35,423 nt of DNA from an uncultured Atopobium sp. (GTDB taxonomy: Bacteria; Actinomycetota; Coriobacteriia; Coriobacteriales; Atopobiaceae). The translations under genes were made by a program, and so were the position numbers. Shown piece after piece: positions 25,212 to 32,509 of the stretch. Position 1 is the stretch's first letter; the number at the start of each line of letters is the position of its first letter. Location: assembly GCA_937926845.1 (NCBI GenBank), contig CALBBS010000271.1, forward strand, positions 1-35,423, read 5' to 3'. The notes under the pieces were generated by a model. The model was not told where the DNA came from. It did not search any database and saw only the letters and a program-made list of their open reading frames with translations.

Positions 25212-25754
25212 TTATTTTTTGTCGATGACGTCTTTTTTAATGGATCCCGCTGCATCTGCAGCCTTATCCATTGCCTCATTTACATCAACAACAATAGGAT
25301 AAGCTCCCTGAATGTGATAACGCATCTCAAAGAACAAGCCAATGATAAGTAACCAGAACGTAGCGCCCCAGAGGAACAGGCCAACAATTGGAATAATTAC
25401 CGGCATGGCCATGAACTGCTCACCGCGACGAGTAACAATGAATTTTGTTTCAACGCTTTTATGGAACAACTCTTTGCACTTCTCCCAGAGAGAAGACATA
25501 TTCTCTGAGAAATCAGACTTTTTGCTTGATTCTTGGTAGGCAATTTGAGCTGCTTCCATTTCTGGAGAAACGTCTGACTGTGCAGCTGACTCAGTAGTAT
25601 AGTTTGCAGTCTGCTTAGTGGACTTGCCCTGCTTCTCGAGCCAAATAATTGCATCAAGAACATTATCATCACAAGCGTCAAGTGCTGCCTTTGCGTCCTC
25701 GTAGCTTACGCCGCACTTCTCGCGAATTACTTCAACCTTTTCGAGCTTTTCCAT
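25212..25754 (-). CDS. DUF4342 (UBA/TS-N-like) membrane protein
   Basis: A 180-residue protein. Residues 1-45 (EVIREKCGVSYEDAKAALDACDDNVLDAIIWLEK) form a UBA/TS-N-like helical domain, as in elongation factor Ts and the DUF4342 family. A charged linker follows, then a segment with one or two membrane helices (IIPIVGLFLWGATFWLLIIGLFFEMRYHI, about 125-153) and a short polar tail. The family's function is unknown; the N-terminal fold usually binds peptides or proteins. AAGGAAG precedes the ATG. Its place directly before the two-component genes suggests a role in the same envelope response, which is inference only. Confidence 0.82.
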   Translation of the reverse strand: MEKLEKVEVIREKCGVSYEDAKAALDACDDNVLDAIIWLEKQGKSTKQTANYTTESAAQSDVSPEMEAAQIAYQESSKKSDFSENMSSLWEKCKELFHKSVETKFIVTRRGEQFMAMPVIIPIVGLFLWGATFWLLIIGLFFEMRYHIQGAYPIVVDVNEAMDKAADAAGSIKKDVIDKK

Positions 25755-26061
25755 GATCAGCTTCCTTTCGAGATGTTAAAGACGCCTCTCGTCTTCGTGA
25801 TACATGGTCTCTTATAAAGATTAACCAATTATTGAGGTTAGATTAAGCTTTTATAAGTATTTTAATGGGATTGTTTACACGTCTTAATTACAGGCAGTGC
25901 GCTTACCACTTACCGATTATTTAGAAAATAATCTTGTTTTAGCAGTTGAGCAGTTTGAAACTAATAAGTAGTTATCTATGACTAACTTTTGGCAGTTAAG
26001 TTTTCTGTCAGAGCCAGCCTGATTTACAGATACATGTAATGAGTTTGTGACAGGAGGCGGT
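25755..26061. promoter_or_regulatory. Divergent intergenic region with a perfect inverted repeat
   Basis: This 307-base AT-rich gap lies between genes pointing apart and must hold promoters in both directions. GATTATTT (25915-25922) and AAATAATC (25926-25933) form a perfect 8-base inverted repeat with a 3-base centre, a good operator shape. On the plus strand TTGAGC, a 17-base spacer and TAGTTA (about 25944-25972) is a weak promoter candidate for the ABC genes. I found no convincing minus-strand pair. AGGAGG at 26052-26057 is the ribosome-binding site of the next gene. No gene is visible. Confidence 0.4.
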
Positions 26062-27867
26062 GTGGGTATGGCAAATCGTCAGAACCAAAGTGTTCAAGCT
26101 ACTGAGTTCAACCAAAATACAAAACAGAATCCTCAGCAATCTGAAGTAAATCCCGTTGCGGTGTTGCTCGAGTGGTCAGACAGAAAAGGTATGTACGCGC
26201 TTTCTGTCATCCTTGCCATTATTGGCGTTTTGGGAGGAATGGTTCCCTACGTTGCCGCAGGCAACATGGTGGTTGGTATCTTTAATGGAATTCAAGAATG
26301 GTCGTTTTACCTGTATTGGGGACTTATAGCGGGTCTTAGTTATTTAGTAAAAATAGTTTTTCACCATCTTTCAACTATCGTTTCTCATAAGGCAACGTTT
26401 GCGACAATTGCAAACATGCGCACCCGAGTGGCAAAGAAGCTGACCACTATCCCCATGGGATATGTGCTTGATACGCCATCCGGCTCTCTTAAACGATTGT
26501 TAGTCGAAAAGATCGATAGTATTGAAACCACACTTGCCCATGCAGTTCCTGAACTTACTTCAAACCTTACAGCTGCTTTTGCGGTTTTTGTGTACCTCAT
26601 TGTTTTGGATTGGCGTCTTGCTCTTGCTGCTCTACTCACTATTATTGTGGGACTTGCCTGTTTATCAGGCATGATGAAAGACTATGAGTATTGGTATCAG
26701 AATACTATCGTAACTGGTAAAGAGATGAACAATGCTTCAGTTGAGTATGTGTCAGGAATTGAGGTAATTAAGGCTTTTGGGCAGTCCGCTAGCTCTTACG
26801 AGAAGTTTTCAAAAGCTGTTTATGCCTCTGCCCATGCTTTTATTGATTGGATGAGTCACTGCCAAATCTGGCAGGATGCCATGCTGTCAATTGCTCCTGC
26901 AACGTTAGTAACGGTATTACCCCTTGGATGCTTGTTTGTGCTTCAGGGAACTCTTTCTCCTTCTACTTTTGTTATGTGTGCCGTGCTTTCTTTAGGAATT
27001 TTTCAGCCGCTCTTTGAAGCGATGAGCTTTATGGATTCTCTTGCGCAGGTTGGCTCTGTAGTTAAAGAAATTTCTGAGGTTTTGAATTACCCAGATCAGA
27101 TGAGAGCCACGGCTCCCTGTACGCTTGAGGGCACTGAAATTAAACTGAGTGATGTTCGTTTCTCGTACGGAAGCAATGAAGTAATCCATGGGATTACTTT
27201 AGATATTGAGCCAGGACAAGTTACGGCGCTTGTTGGTCCAAGTGGATCAGGTAAATCTACTGTTGCACGGCTTATCGCAGGTTTCTGGGATCCAAATGAA
27301 GGGTCTGTTTCTATTGGAGGACAAGATATTCGCTCCTGCACTCCATCTCAACTCGCAGACCTTGTAGCGTACGTTGATCAAGATAGCTACCTTTTTGATG
27401 AAACTATTATGGAAAATATCAGGATGGGTAAAAAAGATGCCACCGATGAAGAGGTAATTGCTTGTGCAAAAGCTTCTGGATGCCACAACTTTATCCAATC
27501 GCTTCCACATGGCTATCAAACGGTTGTAGGAGGCTCGGGAGGACATCTTTCTGGTGGCGAGCGTCAGCGCGTAGCAATTGCTCGAGCTATGCTCAAAAAT
27601 GCGCCTATTATCATGCTTGATGAAGCAACGGCCTACGCAGATCCAGAGTCCGAAGCAGAAGTTGAATCTGCAGTTGCAAAGCTGGTGGCTGGTAAAACGC
27701 TGGTGGTTATCGCGCACCGTTTATCAACCGTACAAAATGCCGACAAAATTGTTGTTGTTAATAATGGCTCCATTGAAGCTGAGGGTACGCACGAGCAGCT
27801 TATGGAGACATGTCCGCTCTATGCAACCATGTATCGCGCTCATATCGGCGCACTTGATGAGGCTTAA
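26062..27867 (+). CDS. ABC exporter half-transporter (first subunit)
   Basis: Membrane-plus-ATPase half-transporter of about 601 residues. A Gln/Asn-rich N-terminal tail of about 35 residues precedes a six-helix exporter domain (about 45-330) and a nucleotide-binding domain with Walker A GPSGSGKST, Q-loop YVDQDSYLF, signature LSGGERQR, Walker B IIMLDEA with the catalytic Glu, and H-loop IAHRLST. The D-loop reads TAYAD instead of the usual SALD. It likely pairs with the next gene to export, or possibly import a siderophore-like compound; the substrate cannot be told. GTG 26062 is 4 bases from AGGAGG, and ATG 26068 is an equally acceptable start. Confidence 0.88.
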   Translation: MGMANRQNQSVQATEFNQNTKQNPQQSEVNPVAVLLEWSDRKGMYALSVILAIIGVLGGMVPYVAAGNMVVGIFNGIQEWSFYLYWGLIAGLSYLVKIVFHHLSTIVSHKATFATIANMRTRVAKKLTTIPMGYVLDTPSGSLKRLLVEKIDSIETTLAHAVPELTSNLTAAFAVFVYLIVLDWRLALAALLTIIVGLACLSGMMKDYEYWYQNTIVTGKEMNNASVEYVSGIEVIKAFGQSASSYEKFSKAVYASAHAFIDWMSHCQIWQDAMLSIAPATLVTVLPLGCLFVLQGTLSPSTFVMCAVLSLGIFQPLFEAMSFMDSLAQVGSVVKEISEVLNYPDQMRATAPCTLEGTEIKLSDVRFSYGSNEVIHGITLDIEPGQVTALVGPSGSGKSTVARLIAGFWDPNEGSVSIGGQDIRSCTPSQLADLVAYVDQDSYLFDETIMENIRMGKKDATDEEVIACAKASGCHNFIQSLPHGYQTVVGGSGGHLSGGERQRVAIARAMLKNAPIIMLDEATAYADPESEAEVESAVAKLVAGKTLVVIAHRLSTVQNADKIVVVNNGSIEAEGTHEQLMETCPLYATMYRAHIGALDEA

Positions 27868-27881
27868 GGAGGGGAGTAGCA

Positions 27882-29615
27882 ATGTTATCTGTCTTAAAAA
27901 TGTACTTTCAGTTTGGAAGTTCTTATCGCCAGAAACTCTACAAAGGTCTTTTCTTCACCGTACTTAGCTGTCTCTTTGAAGGCGTGGAAATAACGGCGCT
28001 GTGGATTGTATTTTCAGCTCTTACTACTGATACGCTTTCAACCCAGACTATATTTATTGTTTTGGGAGTAATGCTTTTAAGCATCATGGGAACATTTGTC
28101 TGCTCTCATTTTAAGAGTGAAAATTTTTGTGATGCTAATTTTAGTATGGCTGGTACCAAGCGTGCGGAAATTGGCGATACATTTCGCCGCTTACCTATGG
28201 GTTACTTTAACGAGAATAGCCTGGGCGAAGTAACGGCTGTTATGACTAATCAGTTAGATGTAATGCAAAATCTTGGTGCTCTGCTCTATATGATGGTTGT
28301 TGGTGGCTTAGCCTTGACCGCAATTATTGTTATATTCTTGTTTGTGTTTTGTTGGCAACTAGGCCTTATAACTGCAGCTACGTTTGTTCTTTTCTGCATT
28401 ACTATGGAGCTGCTCCAGGCCTACGTGCGCAATGTATCAGATAAGTATGTAGCTGCTAATACCACCTTAATCAGCACTGTTCTTGAATATGTCCGCGGAA
28501 TCAGTGTAGTAAGGGCGTTTTCTCTTATTGATGATGCTGAAGGAAAGTTTGCCAAAGCAGTTGACGATTGTCGCGTTCAAGCGCTTAACCTCGAGCTTAA
28601 GGCGCTTCATTTCTCAGTTTTGCAAATGGTCATCTCCAAGGCTACCAGCATTATCATGTGCCTGGTATCAGTTGGTTTATGGCTCTCGGGAACACTTGAT
28701 ACAGCTGCTTGTTTAACCGTAGTAGTTATGTCATTTATGTTATTCAGTCGCCTAGAATCCGCTGGCCGTTTTTCAACTATTCTGCGTGCTCTAGAAATTG
28801 CAATGGAACAAACAAATGCTATTCTCGCCACCCCCGCAATGGAGGAGGGAGAGGGTCTTGAGAAGGCGCCATCTTGCGACATCGAACTTTCGCATGTTTC
28901 GTTTGGCTACGATGACCGGCAAATTCTTGAAGATGTCAGCCTTTCTATTCCTGCAGGCACCTCCTGTGCCATTGTAGGCCCCAGCGGATCAGGTAAGACA
29001 ACGCTTGTCCGCTTGATTGAACGTTTCTGGGATGTGAATTCAGGCAAGGTTATGCTTGGCGGACGCGATGTGCGCGACTATAAAGTCGATGCACTTCTAC
29101 AAAATTTCTCTACCGTTTTCCAGGGCGTATTCCTTTTTGATGACACTATCGAGAACAACATCAAGTTTGGTAATCCAAGCGCAACTCATGAACAGGTAGT
29201 TGATGCTGCTCGCCGTGCTTGTTGTGAGAAGTTTATTGAGGCATTACCTAATGGCTATGAGACACGTTTAGGTGAAGGTGGCTCAATGCTCTCTGGTGGC
29301 GAGCGTCAGCGTCTCTCTATTGCTCGTGCCATTTTAAAAGATGCGCCAATCGTGGTGCTAGATGAGGCTACGGCCAATGTTGATCCAGAAAACGAGCTTG
29401 AACTCCAGCGCGCAATCGCCGAGCTTACAAAGTCAAAAACCGTCATCATGATTGCTCATCGTTTAAAAACAGTGCGCAATGCTAATCAGATACTTGTCCT
29501 GGATAAGGGTCGTATTGTTCAGCGGGGAACCCATGAATCTCTCATGAAAGAAGGCGGTATCTACGCTGATTTTGTTAACATGCGCGAGAAAACCGTCGGC
29601 TGGAAAATTGCGTAA
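27882..29615 (+). CDS. ABC exporter half-transporter (second subunit)
   Basis: Second half-transporter, 577 residues: six-helix exporter domain (about 15-320) and ATPase with Walker A GPSGSGKTT, Q-loop TVFQGVFLF, signature LSGGERQR, Walker B IVVLDEA with Glu, D-loop TANVD and H-loop IAHRLKT. Both subunits keep full catalytic motifs, so neither site is obviously degenerate. GGAGGGGAG lies just before ATG 27882, 14 bases after the preceding stop, so a heterodimer with the first subunit is expected. No peptidase domain and no nearby lantibiotic or siderophore gene point to a cargo. Confidence 0.9.
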   Translation: MLSVLKMYFQFGSSYRQKLYKGLFFTVLSCLFEGVEITALWIVFSALTTDTLSTQTIFIVLGVMLLSIMGTFVCSHFKSENFCDANFSMAGTKRAEIGDTFRRLPMGYFNENSLGEVTAVMTNQLDVMQNLGALLYMMVVGGLALTAIIVIFLFVFCWQLGLITAATFVLFCITMELLQAYVRNVSDKYVAANTTLISTVLEYVRGISVVRAFSLIDDAEGKFAKAVDDCRVQALNLELKALHFSVLQMVISKATSIIMCLVSVGLWLSGTLDTAACLTVVVMSFMLFSRLESAGRFSTILRALEIAMEQTNAILATPAMEEGEGLEKAPSCDIELSHVSFGYDDRQILEDVSLSIPAGTSCAIVGPSGSGKTTLVRLIERFWDVNSGKVMLGGRDVRDYKVDALLQNFSTVFQGVFLFDDTIENNIKFGNPSATHEQVVDAARRACCEKFIEALPNGYETRLGEGGSMLSGGERQRLSIARAILKDAPIVVLDEATANVDPENELELQRAIAELTKSKTVIMIAHRLKTVRNANQILVLDKGRIVQRGTHESLMKEGGIYADFVNMREKTVGWKIA

Positions 29616-29652
29616 CTACTGGCAAGCCACTGAGAAATATCATACGTAAAAA

Positions 29653-29684
29653 ATATGCACCCAAGCAAGCGCTTGGGTGCATAT
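29653..29684 (-). terminator. Terminator of the ldhA-pyk transcript
   Basis: ATATGCACCCAAGC (29653-29666) pairs perfectly over 14 bases with GCTTGGGTGCATAT (29671-29684) around AAGC. The T-run lies on the minus strand (complement of the A-run at about 29648-29653), so it mainly ends pyk. It may also stop the ABC genes coming from the other side. Confidence 0.9.
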
Positions 29685-29706
29685 AACGTTAAAGCTGAAA
29701 TGCGGT

Positions 29707-31149
29707 TTACTGAACCTGGCAGATCATAGCAACATTAGTTGAAGTGGTGTAGTCACCAAGACGTGGGCTTGTCTGAGGATCGCCTGCGGTGAGAACAACA
29801 ATATCTCCAGTCTCAACAATGCCAACTTCTTTAGCAACGTTCAGTGCGTTGTACATGGTGTTAGACAGAGAACCCTGCTCAGTTGTCTTAAATGCATAGA
29901 CGCCCCAATAGAAGCAGGTACGACGAACTGCCTCATCAGATGGAGACATTGCATACAGAGGACGCTTTGGACGGAAGTTAGAAACAAGGCGAGCAGTGCG
30001 GCCAGAGTGTGTTGGGCAGATGATGCACTTAGCGTCAACACGGATTGCCATATCAACTGCAGCAAAGCCTGTAGCGCCGTTGACGTTCTTAAGGCCCTCA
30101 CGCTGGTGATAGACATCCTTGACTGGCAGGTACTTCTCGGTTTCCTTGCAGATGGAAGCCATGGTCTTTACTGCCTCAACAGGGTATTTACCAGCTGCAG
30201 ACTCACCAGAAAGCATGACGCAGTCAGTGCCGTCGTAGATTGCGTTAGCAACGTCCGTAACCTCTGCACGGGTTGGGCGAGGGTTGCGAATCATAGAGTC
30301 AAGCATCTGAGTTGCGGTGATGACAGGCTTGTAAGCATCGTTGCATTTCTTGATGATAGTCTTCTGGATGTGAGGAACCTCAGCTGCAGGAACCTCAACG
30401 CCAAGGTCACCACGGGCAACCATGATGCCGTTAGAAGCTGCAAGAATCTCGTCGAAGTTCTTTACGCCAAGAGCAGACTCAATCTTAGGGAAGATCTGTA
30501 CGTTAGGAGTACCCATCTCACGGCAGATGTTACGAATCTCCTCAACCGCAGCGCCATCACGGATGAAGGAAGCAGCGATTGCGTCAATACCAAGCTCGCA
30601 ACCAAACATGATGTCTGCGCGGTCCTGCTCAGTGACGGAAGGAAGGCCAATGTTGACGTTAGGAACGTTTACGCCCTTCTTCTCGCCAAGCTCACCACCG
30701 TTGATGATCTTGCAGTGCATGTCAGTGCCCTCAACGTGATCAACCTCGAGGCCAATGAGACCGTCATCAATGAGGATGATGGAGCCCTTCTTGACCTCTT
30801 TTGGAAGGTTCTTGTAGTCAAGTGAGAAGCGCTGAGCGTTACCGATGACGTCATCATCAGTGGTGACAATAACGGAATCACCAGTAGTAAGGGTGACCTT
30901 CTTGCCATCCTCGAGAAGACCGGTGCGAACCTCAGGACCCTTTGTATCAAGCATGATAGCAATAGGAATACCAAGCTCATCAGAGATAGAACGAACGCGA
31001 CCAATCATAGTGCGGTGATACTCATGGCTACCGTGCGAGAAGTTAAAACGTGCGACGTTCATACCAGCAAGAATGAGCTCACGAAGGACCTCATCACTTT
31101 CTGTAGCAGGACCCATAGTACAAACAATCTTGGTCTTTTTGCGAGCCAT
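29707..31149 (-). CDS. pyk: Pyruvate kinase
   Basis: Converts phosphoenolpyruvate and ADP to pyruvate and ATP. The 480 residues begin KTKIVCTMGPATES and contain MNVARFNFSHGSHEYH, the B domain from about 70 to 170 entered by LDTKGPEVRTG, the active-site IFPKIESALGVKNFDEIL (catalytic Lys), the Mg-binding MVARGDLGVEVP, and ATQMLDSMIRNPRPTRAEVTDVANAIYDGTDCVMLSGESAAGKYP. The C-terminal domain is normal, without a PEP-utiliser extension. The ATG at 31149 has AAGGAG 4 bases upstream; an earlier in-frame ATG would place that site inside the gene. It follows ldhA by 79 bases in the same direction, so the two form a pyruvate-to-lactate unit. Confidence 0.97.
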   Translation of the reverse strand: MARKKTKIVCTMGPATESDEVLRELILAGMNVARFNFSHGSHEYHRTMIGRVRSISDELGIPIAIMLDTKGPEVRTGLLEDGKKVTLTTGDSVIVTTDDDVIGNAQRFSLDYKNLPKEVKKGSIILIDDGLIGLEVDHVEGTDMHCKIINGGELGEKKGVNVPNVNIGLPSVTEQDRADIMFGCELGIDAIAASFIRDGAAVEEIRNICREMGTPNVQIFPKIESALGVKNFDEILAASNGIMVARGDLGVEVPAAEVPHIQKTIIKKCNDAYKPVITATQMLDSMIRNPRPTRAEVTDVANAIYDGTDCVMLSGESAAGKYPVEAVKTMASICKETEKYLPVKDVYHQREGLKNVNGATGFAAVDMAIRVDAKCIICPTHSGRTARLVSNFRPKRPLYAMSPSDEAVRRTCFYWGVYAFKTTEQGSLSNTMYNALNVAKEVGIVETGDIVVLTAGDPQTSPRLGDYTTSTNVAMICQVQ

Positions 31150-31228
31150 ATCTCTCCTTTTCATAGGAATTGAAATCACATTCGAATATCAATAGTAACC
31201 GTTTTCAGAGCGTTTGTTTCTCTGGTAC

Positions 31229-32233
31229 TTAGCAAACCACACTTTTATCAACATAGTCAGTACCCTCAGCAAAAGCAGTTGCGTTATCTAGCGTAACCTG
31301 AGCAATCTGAGCAAGTGCCTCATGAGTAAAGAATGCCTGGTGACTGGTCATAACAACGTTAGGGAAAGAGCAAAGTGTGGAGGTAATTGAATCAAAAACC
31401 TCGGCGCCGCGGTCCTTATAGACGTTTGGATTTTCCTCTTCATAAACGTCAAGGCCACAAGCACCAATTTTGCCAGAAAGAATGCCACGAATAAGGGCAT
31501 TGGTGTCGATAAGTCCGCCACGACCAGTATTAACGAGGATGACACCATCTTTCATCTTTCCGATGGTCTTATCGTTAATCATGTGGTAGCTCTCGTCATT
31601 CAAGAAAGCGTGGAGTGAGATGAAGTCTGAACGCTCCCAAAGTTCATCGTAGCTGACATACTCATCAACAACGTGCTCGTCATTGACAAGGCTCATGTTT
31701 GGATACAGGTCTGCACCAAGAACGTGCATACCAAATCCCTTGCAAATACGGCAGAGCGCTGCGCCAATACGACCAGTTCCAACAATGCCGGCAGTTTTAC
31801 CGTGAAGCGTATCGCCAACAAGGCCAACAAGCGAGAAGTTATTCTCGCGAATTCTGATGTAACCACGGTGAATACGACGGTTAGCAGCAAGTGCAAGACC
31901 CATTGCGTGCTCTGCGATTGCTTCAGGGGAGTAAGCAGGTACGCGCGTAACCGTAATACCAAGGTCTTTAGCAGCGTTAACATCGACAGCATCAAAGCCA
32001 GCGCAGCGCATAAGTAGAAGCTTAACGTCAAAGCCGGCAAGAATCTCAAGAGTCAGAATTGAAGCATCTGCATTAACAAAAGCACAGACAGCATCATAGC
32101 CCTTAGCAAAGCCTGCGGTCATAGGCGTAAGGTTTGACTCAATGTAGTCGATTGAAACATCTGGATACTTTGGAAGCTCAAGGTTGAAAGAATCCTTGTC
32201 ATAACTTTGAGCACCATAAAACAGGATTTTCAT
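31229..32233 (-). CDS. ldhA: D-lactate dehydrogenase (2-hydroxyacid dehydrogenase family)
   Basis: Reduces pyruvate to D-lactate with NADH, regenerating NAD in fermentation. The 334 residues match LdhA: N-terminal FYGAQSYDKDSF, RCAGFDAVDVNAAKDLGITVTRVPAYSPEAIAEHAMGL, the nucleotide-binding GIVGTGRIGAALCRICKGFGM, and catalytic Arg238 (NTGRGGLID), Glu265 (DVYEEE) and His298 (SHQAFFTHEAL). AAGGAGG is placed ideally before the ATG at 32233. It is upstream of pyk on the minus strand. A hairpin in its leader and an inverted repeat at its likely promoter suggest regulation. D-lactate is more likely than other hydroxyacids. Confidence 0.93.
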   Translation of the reverse strand: MKILFYGAQSYDKDSFNLELPKYPDVSIDYIESNLTPMTAGFAKGYDAVCAFVNADASILTLEILAGFDVKLLLMRCAGFDAVDVNAAKDLGITVTRVPAYSPEAIAEHAMGLALAANRRIHRGYIRIRENNFSLVGLVGDTLHGKTAGIVGTGRIGAALCRICKGFGMHVLGADLYPNMSLVNDEHVVDEYVSYDELWERSDFISLHAFLNDESYHMINDKTIGKMKDGVILVNTGRGGLIDTNALIRGILSGKIGACGLDVYEEENPNVYKDRGAEVFDSITSTLCSFPNVVMTSHQAFFTHEALAQIAQVTLDNATAFAEGTDYVDKSVVC

Positions 32234-32245
32234 AACTGCCTCCTT

Positions 32246-32264
32246 GCCAAAACTAACGTTTGGC
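32246..32264 (-). other. Hairpin next to the ldhA ribosome-binding site
   Basis: On the transcript, GCCAAAC can pair with GTTTTGGC (one bulged base) around GTTA, ending two bases from the AAGGAGG of ldhA. It may hold the Shine-Dalgarno open or stabilise the 5' end. It is short and could be incidental. Confidence 0.35.
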
Positions 32265-32269
32265 TTATG

Positions 32270-32308
32270 TTGTTATCTACTGCGCTTATTGTACCCCTTG
32301 GATAACAA
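32270..32308 (-). promoter_or_regulatory. Inverted repeat at the ldhA promoter region
   Basis: TTGTTATC (32270-32277) and GATAACAA (32301-32308) are perfect inverted repeats 23 bases apart, flanked by a second pair TTATGT/ACATAA (32265-32270, 32318-32323). A TACAAT on the minus strand (about 32289-32294), a good -10, lies in the middle. The TTGT...ACAA outline recalls redox-regulator Rex sites, which suits a fermentation gene, but the spacing is longer than the known Rex operator. Confidence 0.4.
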
Positions 32309-32350
32309 TTATTTGCCACATAACAGGAGTTTTAAGAAATATTTATGAGG

Positions 32351-32378
32351 TTTGAAAAAAGAAAGAATACGGTAAAAT
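32351..32378 (+). promoter_or_regulatory. Promoter of the P-type ATPase
   Basis: TTTGAA (32351-32356), a 16-base spacer, and TAAAAT (32373-32378) make a plausible sigma-A promoter. Transcription would start near 32385, giving an untranslated leader of about 125 bases before the ATPase start at 32510. Confidence 0.55.
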
Positions 32379-32384
32379 GATAGA

Positions 32385-32509
32385 GCATTGTAAGGTCCTA
32401 TGATAGGACGTTGTAAGGTCCTGACACGGCAACCTTGGTGAGCCCTTGCCCCTCTCCTGGGGAATTATGATCGGGCATCAATCTGTCAGGTAGAAACCCA
32501 GGAGGAACT
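32385..32509 (+). ncRNA. Structured 5' leader of the P-type ATPase, riboswitch-like, class not recognised
   Basis: Visible elements: the 12-base sequence TTGTAAGGTCCT repeated at 32388-32399 and 32411-32422; AGGAC (32405-32409), which can pair with GTCCT of either copy; a 7-bp helix CCTGACA (32420-32426) with TGTCAGG (32484-32490); inside it GCCC...GGGC enclosing the hairpin CCCC (32449-32452)/GGGG (32459-32462); and CTCCTGGG (32454-32461), perfectly complementary to CCCAGGAG (32497-32504), which contains the ribosome-binding site. The hairpin and the anti-Shine-Dalgarno pairing share bases and exclude each other. I do not see the conserved sequences of the yybP-ykoY, M-box, NiCo, fluoride or T-box classes. 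Confidence 0.55.

Noticed and set aside
30007..30825. A 272-codon plus-strand frame within pyk, and similar long frames antisense to glgB (12173-13024) and glgC (16041-16757)
   Set aside because: Shadows of real genes: no motif, no initiation signal, and full overlap with conserved coding sequence.
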